A stretch of DNA of 64,000 nt, from contig NZ_UATM01000032.1 of NCBI RefSeq assembly GCF_900454685.1, positions 620,001 to 684,000 on the forward strand. The letters are read 5' to 3'. The position numbers were made by a program, and so were the translations under genes. Origin of the DNA: Peptoniphilus harei. GTDB taxonomy: Bacteria; Bacillota; Clostridia; Tissierellales; Peptoniphilaceae. The notes beneath the pieces are model-generated. The model made no database searches, had not been told where the DNA came from, and worked only from the letters and a program-made list of their open reading frames with translations. Positions within the stretch are counted from its first letter, which is position 1, and the number at the start of each line of letters is the position of its first letter. Of this stretch, positions 54,515 to 63,454 are shown piece after piece.

Positions 54515-55846
54515 CTATCGCTCCATCTCCCTGCCCATGTAAATTCCGTAGTTCTTTCGTATTTGACAAAGCTCGTTCATAGCAGATTTTGTAGAAGAGT
54601 ACTCTTGCATAAGGGTATTCTTTTTTTCTTGCAATTTATAAAGTTTAGACAAAATATCTTTTGGATTTGGCGGCTTAGAATGGTTTTTTTAAGCTCTGAA
54701 AGGGCAGTTTCGTATAGAATGATTTGAGATTTATATTTCTCAAAAAAATGCCTTGTCAGATGGATTTGCTTTATGTTCCTTGTAGTATTCTCGATGCTTT
54801 TTGATAGTATAAACTTGCTCCATAGTTGCAGAAAGCTCCTGCATTTCCTTGTCAATTTCTTTGGTTTTATCTTGTAAGTTCTGTCTTTCTTCAGCACTTT
54901 TCTTGTTGTATTCATCAAGCTGCTTAACGGAGTTAATGCCATGTTCTCTGATGAAAACAACTGACTCAGCCATTGTATTTAAGTTGTGTTTTGTTGCCCA
55001 GTATTCATAGCCCTCGATATATTTAACCTTTGTATTAGTATTCATATTGATGACATTTCCGATTCGTTTTTTGATAGATGGGGTTTTAATAGTTTGATTT
55101 TCTGTAAGACGCTCTTTTAGTCTTTCCTCTATATAGTCATCCCCAATCATCTTAATTCTTGTAAATCTCTGCTTATCTTTTTGCTTAAAGGCTATATGTT
55201 TTCCATACTTTATTTCATAACCAAGCTCAGTCATTTTCTTTAGAAATTCTTCCCAAGCTTTAGACTATTTTATCAAATGATAAATGTCAAATTGAATTCT
55301 GTTTTTCCAAGAAGTACATGTATTAAATTGCTCATTTTCGTACCAAGATTTACCAGCAGTTTTATATTTTCTTTTGTAAGATTCATAGTATTTATCAATG
55401 ACTGAAAGCTTATTTTCTTTACATAATTCATCACTTTGATACCTAATTTTGTGGTAAGATTTTTTGTTAGATTGGTAGCATTTACCAGTCTTGTAATTAA
55501 CATTATTAAAAATAATATGGTTATGGATATGCCCTCTATCTATATGAGTTGCAAGAACAAACTCATAATCTTCTTTTAAAATTTTCTTACACAATTCCAT
55601 TCCAATTTCGTGAGCTTTTATAGGATCAACCCCTCCTGGTAGAAAAGATTGGATTAAATGCCTAGCCAAAACTGTACCCTTAGTATCATTATCTTCTCGA
55701 GTTTTCAAAAATTGAATATGGGCAGTAGATGGATGACATTTGAATGAAGATACCAAGATTTTTTCATCAGTTTTTTCACTCTTAGTAATGTAATCTATTG
55801 CCAAATTTAGAGTTGATTTTATAGGATGTATTTTTGTAATTGCCAT
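54515..55846 (-). pseudogene. Mobilization relaxase (MobA/VirD2-like), broken
   Basis: Start ATG 55846, just past the mobC stop. The N-terminus MAITKIHPIKSTLNLAIDYI with Tyr19 and the metal-binding HIDRGHIHNH (H101, H106, H108, H110) define a relaxase that nicks oriT. Three lesions interrupt it: an in-frame TAG at 55267-55265 after LIK; one extra base in a run at 54742-54748; and one missing base in a run at 54684-54690. If repaired, the frame continues to TAG 54517-54515 with the ending YMGREMER seen in related elements. The two homopolymer lesions could be errors; the TAG is harder to explain that way. Confidence 0.8.
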
Positions 55847-55847
55847 A

Positions 55848-56204
55848 CTAATCACCAGAACTTTCTTTTGATTTGTTAAGAAGTAGGGAATGGATATGCC
55901 ATATCTCTCTTGACAATTTTTCTATTTGTTTATTCATTGATTCAATTTCATCCTTGTAAATAACACCAGTTGTATTAGTTGCTTTTGCAATCTGGTTTAT
56001 GTTATTTGTTGCATTTGAAAGTAGCCATTGTAGGTTTCTAAATGGTTCTAAATCTACTACATAAATTTCTTTCTCTAATACACATTTTCTAAGAAAATGG
56101 GACATAGTTTTGCAATTAGCAAGTTTCATTTTCTTTTCAAAAAATTTTTTCTCTTCATCTGTTAAATATATTTTAAGTTGATTTTTTCTTTTTCTATTAT
56201 CCAT
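55848..56204 (-). CDS. MobC-like mobilization accessory protein
   Basis: Start ATG 56204 behind AAGGAGATA. 118 residues. An N-terminal ribbon-helix-helix-like part (MDNRKRKNQLKIYLTDEEK) is followed by the bacterial mobilization protein pattern NLQWLLSNATNNINQIAK. It binds oriT and helps the relaxase open the strands. It is directly upstream of the relaxase gene. Confidence 0.82.
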   Translation of the reverse strand: MDNRKRKNQLKIYLTDEEKKFFEKKMKLANCKTMSHFLRKCVLEKEIYVVDLEPFRNLQWLLSNATNNINQIAKATNTTGVIYKDEIESMNKQIEKLSREIWHIHSLLLNKSKESSGD

Positions 56205-56230
56205 AGTATATCTCCTTATTATAAAATATT

Positions 56231-56336
56231 GGGGTCTTAGGGTTCTCCCTAACAAGGTAAAATTGATAAAAAAAGAAGCAGTCCTTAAAGGTTCTGCTTC
56301 ATCAATTTTTCGTAAGTGGGTACTCACTTACTGTGC
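56231..56336 (-). other. Candidate oriT region upstream of mobC
   Basis: Contains TTAGGG-TTCT-CCCTAA (56237-56252), a perfect 6-bp inverted repeat. A long stem with arms GAAGCAG and CTGCTTC, extended by ATTGAT/ATCAAT, lies around 56262-56318, and GTAAGTG/CACTTAC around 56316-56335. Transfer origins of mobilizable elements usually lie just before mobC and carry such repeats. The GAAGCAG stem followed by T5 could instead be a terminator. Confidence 0.4.
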
Positions 56337-56428
56337 TTGCTATTAAAGTTATAAGCGTTAAGCGTTTATTAATTTCTGTTAATTATACCGCATTTAAAGA
56401 AATTAATAAAGAAGTATAAGCGAAGCTA

Positions 56429-56478
56429 TTGACAATGATTATCAGAGTTGATACAATAATACCGACAAGAGTGTCGGT
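56429..56478 (+). promoter_or_regulatory. Promoter with Fur box and TetR-type operator
   Basis: TTGACA (56429-56434), 17 bp, TACAAT (56452-56457). TGACAATGATTATCA (56430-56444) matches the 7-1-7 Fur consensus with one change and overlaps the -35. ACCGACA-AGAG-TGTCGGT (56461-56478) is a perfect palindrome at the start point, well placed as the operator of the TetR regulator encoded next. Confidence 0.72.
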
Positions 56479-56496
56479 TTGGAGGTTATTTATGAA

Positions 56497-57093
56497 ATGA
56501 AAATGGAAGCTGATGAAAGAAAAAAGCAGATTAGACAAGCAGCTATTAAAGTCTTTTTGGATAAGGGATTTAGAAATACAGTTATGAATGACATTATGGA
56601 AGCTACTGGGCTTTCTAGAGGTGGCTTGTATCATCATTATGGTTCTACGCATGAAATCTTATACGACATTATGATGGAAGGTAATATAAATAGAAAAGAT
56701 ATTATTCAAAAATCAATTTATGATGAAGGATTAATATTAAGTCCACAGTTGTTTTCAAGAATGATTATAGACAAGATACTTGCAGATAATGATTATGTAA
56801 AGCTTTATGTTATGTTTTTATGTGAGTTAAAAGAAAATGATGATCTGAAAGAATTATATGTGAAAATAAAAAAAGAGTCCATACAAGTATTTAAAGAATT
56901 GTTTTCTACTTTGTTTAACGTGTTACCTTCTGATGAAACATTTGAATTTATGATTAATATTATGAATTCTGGATTGATGGCTTGCGAAATTTTGAATGCA
57001 CGTGAGAATTTTACAAAAAATAAGATATATCTAACTGAAATGATAGAGACTTATTTTATAAATGTAATGAAAAAAGATGATGAAAGGAGTTAA
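56497..57093 (+). CDS. TetR family transcriptional regulator
   Basis: ATG 56497 lies 11 bases after GGAGG; ATG 56503 is an alternative. 198 residues. The N-terminal HTH (AAIKVFLDKGFRNTVMNDIMEATGLSRGGLYHHYGSTHEIL) is a classic TetR domain; the rest is a ligand-binding helical domain. It probably represses itself and the two ABC genes from the palindrome at 56461-56478. It overlaps the RBS of the next gene. Confidence 0.9.
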   Translation: MKMEADERKKQIRQAAIKVFLDKGFRNTVMNDIMEATGLSRGGLYHHYGSTHEILYDIMMEGNINRKDIIQKSIYDEGLILSPQLFSRMIIDKILADNDYVKLYVMFLCELKENDDLKELYVKIKKESIQVFKELFSTLFNVLPSDETFEFMINIMNSGLMACEILNARENFTKNKIYLTEMIETYFINVMKKDDERS

Positions 57094-57097
57094 ATTT

Positions 57098-58816
57098 ATG
57101 GATCTATTAAAAAAATACATTAAGAGAAATAAAGCACCATATTTTATTTCTGTCTTGTTTGCAATACTTGGAGTAATTTCAAATCTTTTTGTATATATTA
57201 TTCTAAGTAAGATGATTATATCATTAATTGATGGTAGCCAAGATTTTTATTACTATATAAATAAAATTTTCTTGATACTTTCATGTCTTATAATCAAAGA
57301 AGTGTTTATGTTTTTGTCAACAATGATTTCTCATAAAACAGCCTATAAAATAATACGAGATATAAGAAAAAGCCTTATGGAAAAATTATTTAATATGCCA
57401 TTAGGAGATATATTGAATGAATCTACTGGTAAGTTAAAAGACATAATTGTAAATCAAGTCGATAATACTGAAACAACATTGGCTCATATGATACCTGAGA
57501 TGACAGCTAATTTAATCGGACCTATAATATTATTTGTTTACATGTTAATTTTAGATTATAGACTAAGTTTAATATCTTTAATTCCATTAGTTATTGGTGG
57601 ATTTTTTATGACAGGGCCGATGAAAAGAATGAAGGTAAAGTTTCCACAAGCAGTTAAAATTGGCCAAGATATGAATAATTCCGTGGTTGAATATATAAAT
57701 GGAATAGAGGTTATTAAAACATTTAATCAAGGCGAAAAATCTTATAGAAAATACAGGGACAATGTGTATAAAAAGGCAAATTACTATTATGATTGGATGG
57801 GAGAAAATACAAGAGACTATGCGATAAGTATGTCTATTGCTCCAGTTGGTATTTTGACAATTATACCATTTGGTTTATATTTCTGTATGAATGGTTCACT
57901 AGATGGTGGTGTATTTTTAACATTGATAATCCTTTCTTTTGGGACTATCCAAAATATTATGAGAGTAATGACTTTTGAAGATGATATTGGAAGAATGTCA
58001 ACTATTTTCGAAGAGATTAAAAATATACTTTCTGCGAGAGAATTATCTCATAAAAATGAAAATTTGGATATAAAAAATTATAATATAGAGATAAAAAACG
58101 TAGATTTTTCTTATGAAAAAGATAAGCAAGTCCTAAACAATATAAATATAAATATAGAAGAAGGAAGTGTGAATGCTTTAGTAGGCGAATCGGGTTCGGG
58201 AAAGTCGACTATTGCAAAACTAATTTCAGGATTTTGGGATGTAGATAGTGGTTCTATAAGTATAGGAAATGTAAATATTAAAGATATGTCCCTTGAAAAG
58301 TTATCTACTGTTATTTCCTATGTAGCACAAGATAATTTTCTTTTTGATATGTCAATTAAAGATAACATCAGAATAGGAAATAAAAATGCTAGTGATGAGG
58401 AAATAATTGAAGTATGCAAGAAAGCAGCCTGCCATGATTTTATAATGAAGTTGTCAGATGGATATGATACAAGAGTAGGAGAAGCTGGTAAACATTTGTC
58501 TGGAGGAGAAAGGCAAAGAATATCAATTGCAAGAGCTATGATAAAGAATGCTCCAATAGTTATTTTAGACGAGGCTACCTCTTATATCGATCCTGAAAAT
58601 GAGGCTTTGATTCAAGATGCAATATCAGAGCTTGTCAAAGGGAAAACTCTAATTATAATTGCCCATCGTTTAAAGACAATAACAGATGTAGATAATATAT
58701 TTGTAATTAAAAATGGAGAACTTGCATGTAAAGGAAGTCATGAAGAGCTTTTGAAGGAATCAAAAGATTATCACAATCTTTGGGAAACTGCCTTGAAAGG
58801 AGAAGAAAATGCTTAG
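57098..58816 (+). CDS. ABC transporter, fused membrane and ATPase domains (first half of a pair)
   Basis: ATG 57098 follows AAAGGAG. 572 residues. Six helices of a type IV/exporter-fold domain (about 15-300) precede an ATPase with Walker A GESGSGKS, signature LSGGERQR and Walker B IVILDEAT. It pairs with the next gene product. Pairs of this size with a Fur-like box resemble the YbtP/YbtQ and IrtAB siderophore importers that use an exporter fold. Multidrug export is the alternative. Direction and substrate are inferred. Confidence 0.85.
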   Translation: MDLLKKYIKRNKAPYFISVLFAILGVISNLFVYIILSKMIISLIDGSQDFYYYINKIFLILSCLIIKEVFMFLSTMISHKTAYKIIRDIRKSLMEKLFNMPLGDILNESTGKLKDIIVNQVDNTETTLAHMIPEMTANLIGPIILFVYMLILDYRLSLISLIPLVIGGFFMTGPMKRMKVKFPQAVKIGQDMNNSVVEYINGIEVIKTFNQGEKSYRKYRDNVYKKANYYYDWMGENTRDYAISMSIAPVGILTIIPFGLYFCMNGSLDGGVFLTLIILSFGTIQNIMRVMTFEDDIGRMSTIFEEIKNILSARELSHKNENLDIKNYNIEIKNVDFSYEKDKQVLNNININIEEGSVNALVGESGSGKSTIAKLISGFWDVDSGSISIGNVNIKDMSLEKLSTVISYVAQDNFLFDMSIKDNIRIGNKNASDEEIIEVCKKAACHDFIMKLSDGYDTRVGEAGKHLSGGERQRISIARAMIKNAPIVILDEATSYIDPENEALIQDAISELVKGKTLIIIAHRLKTITDVDNIFVIKNGELACKGSHEELLKESKDYHNLWETALKGEENA

Positions 58817-60545
58817 TGTTTTTAAAAAAATATGGAATTTTTCTATTGAAGAACAAGTGTATCTAAAAAAATCAATCTTTGCTAATTTTTTCGGTTCTAT
58901 TTTTAATGCTCTACAATTTGCAGCCATTTATTATGCGATTTTTGGGATAGTAAACAAGGATATAAGCTTTAAAACAATAGGAATATCAAGTTTATTTTTA
59001 TTAATTAGTATAGCAGGAGTAATTATTTCAAAAAATTCCTCTATGCTCAAACAAACACATGCCGGATATTTTATGGCTGGACACAAGAGAATTGAATTAG
59101 GTGAAAAAATAAAAAAAGTTCCCATGGGATTCTTCTCAAGTTTAAGTTTAGGAAATTTAACAACTATTGCGACTACTAACTTAGATAATGTAGAGACTTG
59201 GGTTCCAACTTTGTGTATTATGGTTTTCGGTGGCATGCTTAATGCTATTGTTTTTATCTTATCCTTATTTTTGTTTTCTTATAAGGTAGGTATTGTAGCA
59301 ATAGTTGGTTCTATTGTATTTTTAATGATCATTGCTCGTATGCAAAAAAGGTCAAGTAAAAATGCAGATAAGATTCATGAGATTCAGGTATCACTTACCA
59401 AAGAAGTCTTATCAACATTGCAAGGAATGCAAATTATAAAATCATATAATCTACGAGGAAGTAATAATAAAAAACTTGACAAGAGCTTTGATAGTGCTAG
59501 TGAATATTCTTTTGATTTAGAAAAAACTATAATGCCATATAGTTTATTAGCTAAAATCATAATAGCTATAACAATTTGTTTGATGTTGTTTATTTCAATA
59601 AAATTATATTTTGTTGAAAATGGTCAAATAGTCAATACTATTATGATACTTATAGCAAGTTTTGTAATATTTGACGGACTTATTACATCTGGATCTGCTA
59701 TTGCAATGCTAAGAATGGTTGAGAATGCAATAGATTCATATTCTTATGTAAATGATATGGAAGATATGAAAGAAGGAAGTATTACAGAGCCAATAAAAAA
59801 TCACAATATAGTCTTTAAAAATGTTTCTTTTTCTTATGATGATAGACCAATTTTAAAAAATGTATCAGCAGAGATAAAAGAAAATACCATGACTGCTATT
59901 GTAGGACCATCTGGATCTGGCAAGACTACATTTTGCAATCTTATTGCAAGATTTTGGGATGTAAATTCTGGCGAAATTTTAATAGGTGGAAAGAATATTA
60001 AGGACTATAAGATAGAAAACTTAATGAATTCTATTTCCATGGTATTTCAAGATGTATATCTCTTCGAAGACACTATTGAAAACAATATAAAATTTGGAAA
60101 ACAAAATGCAAGCCATGAAGAAGTAGTTCAAGCTGCTAAAAAAGCAAGATGTCACGAATTTATAGAAAATCTCCCGGATGGATATGACACTATTATTGGG
60201 GAAGGTGGAGCAAGCCTATCTGGTGGAGAAAAACAAATAATCTCCATAGCCAGAGCCATGCTAAAAGATGCAGATATAATTATCTTTGATGAAGCCACTG
60301 CAAATATAGACCCAGAAAATGAAGATAAACTTAAAGAAGCAATAGAATCATTAACAAAGAATAAGACAGTAATAATGATTGCTCATAGGTTAAAGACAAT
60401 TAGAAATGCTGACCAGATTTTAGTCTTAAAAGATGGAGAGATAGTAGAACGTGGAAATCACGAAGAACTGATTAAGAATGATGGACTTTATTCTGACCTT
60501 ATAAATGCAAAAGCTAAGGCGGAATCATGGAAATTAAATAATTGA
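58809..60545 (+). CDS. ABC transporter, fused membrane and ATPase domains (second half of a pair)
   Basis: 578 residues, overlapping the previous gene by 8 bases. Same layout: six helices, then Walker A GPSGSGKT, signature LSGGEKQ and Walker B IIIFDEAT. The two proteins share about the same length and domain order but differ in sequence, as expected for a heterodimer. The operon ends at the terminator 60589-60626. Confidence 0.85.
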   Translation: MLSVFKKIWNFSIEEQVYLKKSIFANFFGSIFNALQFAAIYYAIFGIVNKDISFKTIGISSLFLLISIAGVIISKNSSMLKQTHAGYFMAGHKRIELGEKIKKVPMGFFSSLSLGNLTTIATTNLDNVETWVPTLCIMVFGGMLNAIVFILSLFLFSYKVGIVAIVGSIVFLMIIARMQKRSSKNADKIHEIQVSLTKEVLSTLQGMQIIKSYNLRGSNNKKLDKSFDSASEYSFDLEKTIMPYSLLAKIIIAITICLMLFISIKLYFVENGQIVNTIMILIASFVIFDGLITSGSAIAMLRMVENAIDSYSYVNDMEDMKEGSITEPIKNHNIVFKNVSFSYDDRPILKNVSAEIKENTMTAIVGPSGSGKTTFCNLIARFWDVNSGEILIGGKNIKDYKIENLMNSISMVFQDVYLFEDTIENNIKFGKQNASHEEVVQAAKKARCHEFIENLPDGYDTIIGEGGASLSGGEKQIISIARAMLKDADIIIFDEATANIDPENEDKLKEAIESLTKNKTVIMIAHRLKTIRNADQILVLKDGEIVERGNHEELIKNDGLYSDLINAKAKAESWKLNN

Positions 60546-60588
60546 TAGAAAGAAATATTAAAGTCTTTGAACAGGAAAATTTAGATTA

Positions 60589-60626
60589 GAGGATTTATGT
60601 CTAGTAGCATAAGTCCTCATTTTTTT
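60589..60626 (+). terminator. Terminator of the TetR-ABC operon
   Basis: GAGGATTTATG (60589-60599) pairs with CATAAGTCCTC (60608-60618, one G-T), followed by T7. Confidence 0.88.
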
Positions 60627-60845
60627 ATGCTTAAATTAATCATTGAAACTCAAAAATATTATAGAAAAATAAAAATTCTGGTTACCAAAGAGGGCAAATT
60701 TCACTTTATAAAGTGAGGGGTATTTTGTCATCTTGCTATAAAAACAAAAATACTTTGAAGTGCCAATATTCTTGAAGTTGCTTATGTGGAATTAGCACAT
60801 TTCAGATTTAATCCACTTATCAAGGTAAAAAAAATCAACTTATAT
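60627..60845. other. Intergenic region upstream of the recombinase module
   Basis: No gene or strong signal seen. It has short AT-rich stretches and ends in the AGGAGG of the small gene at 60857. Confidence 0.4.
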
Positions 60846-60856
60846 AGGAGGTTAAA

Positions 60857-60994
60857 ATGCAATCAATAAAGATTTATAGTATGAGAGTTGCTATGTTATG
60901 TAGACTTTATGATCTTAAATTAATTAATGATAAGGAATATACAAAAATTAAGAACAGGTTAGAAAATGATTATAAGAAGATGGATAGAAAGTAA
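60857..60994 (+). CDS. Small SHOCT-like protein upstream of the recombinase
   Basis: 45 residues with a good AGGAGG (60846-60851). The sequence LYDLKLINDKEYTKIKNRLENDY resembles the short SHOCT motif (a helix pair with leu-ile-x-x-x-glu-tyr). Small genes of this kind commonly precede serine recombinases on Firmicutes elements. Function unknown; excisionase-like or regulatory roles are possible. Confidence 0.6.
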   Translation: MQSIKIYSMRVAMLCRLYDLKLINDKEYTKIKNRLENDYKKMDRK

Positions 60995-61049
60995 TTGTTC
61001 TTGTGATATAATAACACTGTAGAAAGATACAAAATGGGAAGGAGGTAAA

Positions 61050-62871
61050 ATGAATACTAAAGTAAAAGTAATAAAAGCTTCAAATACAGGAGCAAGAAAT
61101 AGAAATGCACTACATTTAGATTTAAAACGTGTTGCAGCATATTGTCGAGTAAGCACAGATAGTAAAGACCAACTTGAATCATATAAATCGCAAGTTGATT
61201 ATTATACAAATCTAATAAAAAATAATAAAAACTGGACTTTGGCTGGCATATACGCAGATGAAGCAACCACAGGAACAACTGCTACCAAAAGAGCTGATTT
61301 CATGAGACTAATTAGCGATTGTCAAAATGGAGATATAGACATGATAATTACTAAATCTATATCAAGATTCGCTAGAAATACATTAGATACCTTAAAGTAT
61401 GTAAGACTATTAAAGGAAAACAATGTTGGTGTAGTATTTGAAGAAGAAAATATAGATACTTTGACAATGGATGGAGAGCTATTACTAACAATATTAAGTT
61501 CAGTAGCTCAACAAGAAGTAGAAAATACCTCAGCCCATGTAAAAAAAAGGACTGAAAATGAAAATGGAAAAAGGGGAACTTATTGGTTTTCAAGGTTGCC
61601 TCGGATATGATTATGATCCCACAACAAAAAGTATATCTATAAATGAAGAAGAAGCTAAAATTGTTAGATATATTTTTAAAAGATATTTAGAGGGCAATGG
61701 TGGTTCAGTCATTGGCAGGGAATTAGAAGAACAAGGATATCTCACTCCTAGAGGTAAAACAAAATGGTCTGACACTACAGTGTTAGGAGTAATTAAAAAT
61801 GAAAAGTATATTGGTGATATACTAATGGGAAAGACCTTCACAGTTGATCCCATAACAAAAAGAAGACTAGCAAACTTTGGTGAATCTGATAAATATCACA
61901 TTGAAAATCATCACGAGCCAATTATATCAAGAGAAGATTTTGAAAAGGCACAAGAGATTAGACTCAGGAGAGCACAAAACAGAAACACCATAGCTAACAA
62001 GGATAGAAAAAGAGAAAAACTATCAAGACAATACGCTTTTTCAAGTATGCTGGAATGTGGATTTTGTGGCGAAATACTGTCAAGAAGAACTTGGCACACA
62101 AGTTCAATTTACAAAAAAATTAACTGGCAATGTGTAAAGTCAACAAAAAAAGGTAAAAAATATTGTCCTCATTCAAAAGGAATACAAGAAGCAGCAATAG
62201 AAAAAGCATTTGTTGAAAGCTATAGGCAATTATGCCATGCAGATTCAACAGTAATAGATGACTTTTTAAAAATTGTAGAAGAAGAAATAAATGATAATAC
62301 TTTAGTCAAAGATTTGAAAAAGTTAGAAAACCAATTAAACAGAATCATTAGTCAAGAAAGAAAGTTAGTTGATCTTCATTTAGAAGATAGTATAGACGAA
62401 GAAGTTTATGCTAAAAAGTATAAAAAACTTACAAAACAAAAAGAAGAATTACTTGATGAAAAGAAAACACTAGAGCTAACTATCAAAGATGAAAACTCTA
62501 TTAAAGAAAGATTAAAGCAATTTAAAAAGGTCTTAGAAAACAAAGAAATTATAGAGGAATTTAATAGAACAGTATTTGAAAGCATAGTTGATAAAGTCGT
62601 GGTGGGAAGAATTGATAAAGACGGAAAAGTTCATCCTTATGACTTAACATTCTATTTCAAAACAGGAGTTAAAGATAGTCAAGATTCTAATAATTTCAAA
62701 GATAAAAGAAAAAATGCCAAAGACAATGACATTAATAAATTGTGTTCCTACATGAATGACGAGGATAAAAAATTATGTACCCAAGCAAAAGACAACGCAC
62801 GCGGAGACGGTAGCTCTGTTGTCCAAACTAAATACAGAACATCATTTAGATATAGAAATAGGGGAAGATGA
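61050..62871 (+). CDS. Large serine recombinase (integrase of the element), apparent +1 frameshift
   Basis: ATG 61050 behind AAGGAGG. The resolvase domain has catalytic Ser35 in YCRVSTDSKDQ and SRFARNTLDTL. The frame breaks at eight A (61541-61548). With seven A, VKKGLKMKMEKGELIGFQG joins to the downstream part with the recombinase domain, the zinc ribbon (CGFCGEILSRRTW ... C..C) and a coiled coil (about 400-460). The joined protein of about 607 residues is normal. Its last codons cross the right junction of the element. It integrates and excises the element by 2-bp-core recombination. Confidence 0.88.
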
Positions 62872-63109
62872 ATTATCTGAAATTGACTTTTCAAAAGACG
62901 CAACTTATGGAGAAATTAAAAAGTATGTGTTAGATAAATACGGACTAAAAATTTCAAGCCTATATATTGCCCAAATAAAAAGGAAACGTGGTCTAATAGA
63001 GAGAGAAAATTATAATTTTAGTAAGAAAGAAAATCAAAGAGTGCCAAATTGCCCAGAAGAAAAAGAAAAAGCAATCGAAGATGCTTTAGAGCATTTTGGA
63101 ATGATTTAA
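62798..63109 (+). pseudogene. Displaced 3' end of rlmD (target gene fragment)
   Basis: In a frame different from the recombinase, the DNA encodes HAETVALLSKLNTEHH and then a domain of about 90 residues ending FGMI. Many clostridial RlmD/RumA proteins carry exactly this C-terminal extension after HVETVALLSK. No methyltransferase domain precedes it here. It is therefore read as the end of rlmD (48314-49642), cut off by the element. The frame is open upstream only because it runs into the recombinase 3' end. Confidence 0.75.
62804..62808 (+). other. Putative attR core
   Basis: GAGAC in the codons for A-E-T, shared with 49613-49617. The recombinase reading frame overlaps it. Confidence 0.5.
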
Positions 63110-63454
63110 ATAATATCTAAGATTGAAAATTTTAAAATTAAGACTTAAAAACTTTAAGATTAAAAAGATATGTACTTCTTATATAACCTAAGAAGATTAA
63201 TTGAAAATCAGGGGAACGATGATGGTAAAATAAAAAATTTTAACAACTAAAGAAGAATTAGGCATTATTGCCAAAGAGATTTTTATGAAGTTAAAAATAC
63301 TGAAAAAGACTTGTTAGAATTGAAAATTTTAGATCATTGTGCAGGGTTTCGTGTCATAGTAGTGATAGAGGCAAATAGTTATGTAAATATAAAGAGTTCA
63401 AGACTTCTACCAAAGTTTAAAACTCAAAAAATAAATAGTTGGTGTGCTGCTTAG
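63110..63454. other. Decayed intergenic region
   Basis: No intact gene. Several short frames with stops suggest old coding remains, possibly the front of the IS3-type orfA that follows, but I cannot support a family match. Confidence 0.4.

Larger units (their letters stand above)
49613..62808 (+). mobile_element. Integrative mobilizable element inserted in the 3' end of rlmD
   Basis: The element begins inside the codons for SHVET of rlmD (GAGAC at 49613-49617). It ends at GAGAC 62804-62808, where the 3' end of an rlmD gene resumes in frame. Joining left flank to right flank rebuilds a continuous HVETVALLSKLN reading frame. Contents: a terminator, the IetA/IetS pair, two unknown genes, relaxase and MobC, TetR plus two ABC transporters, a small gene and a large serine recombinase whose 3' end overlaps the right junction. 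Serine-recombinase elements in rumA/rlmD are known in Firmicutes. The 5-base shared core is short, as usual for serine recombinases. Confidence 0.75.

Noticed and set aside
62756..63109. An independent 117-residue gene starting at ATG 62756
   Set aside because: The first 14 residues come from the recombinase 3' end in another frame and no RBS fits. The rest matches the C-terminal extension of RlmD.
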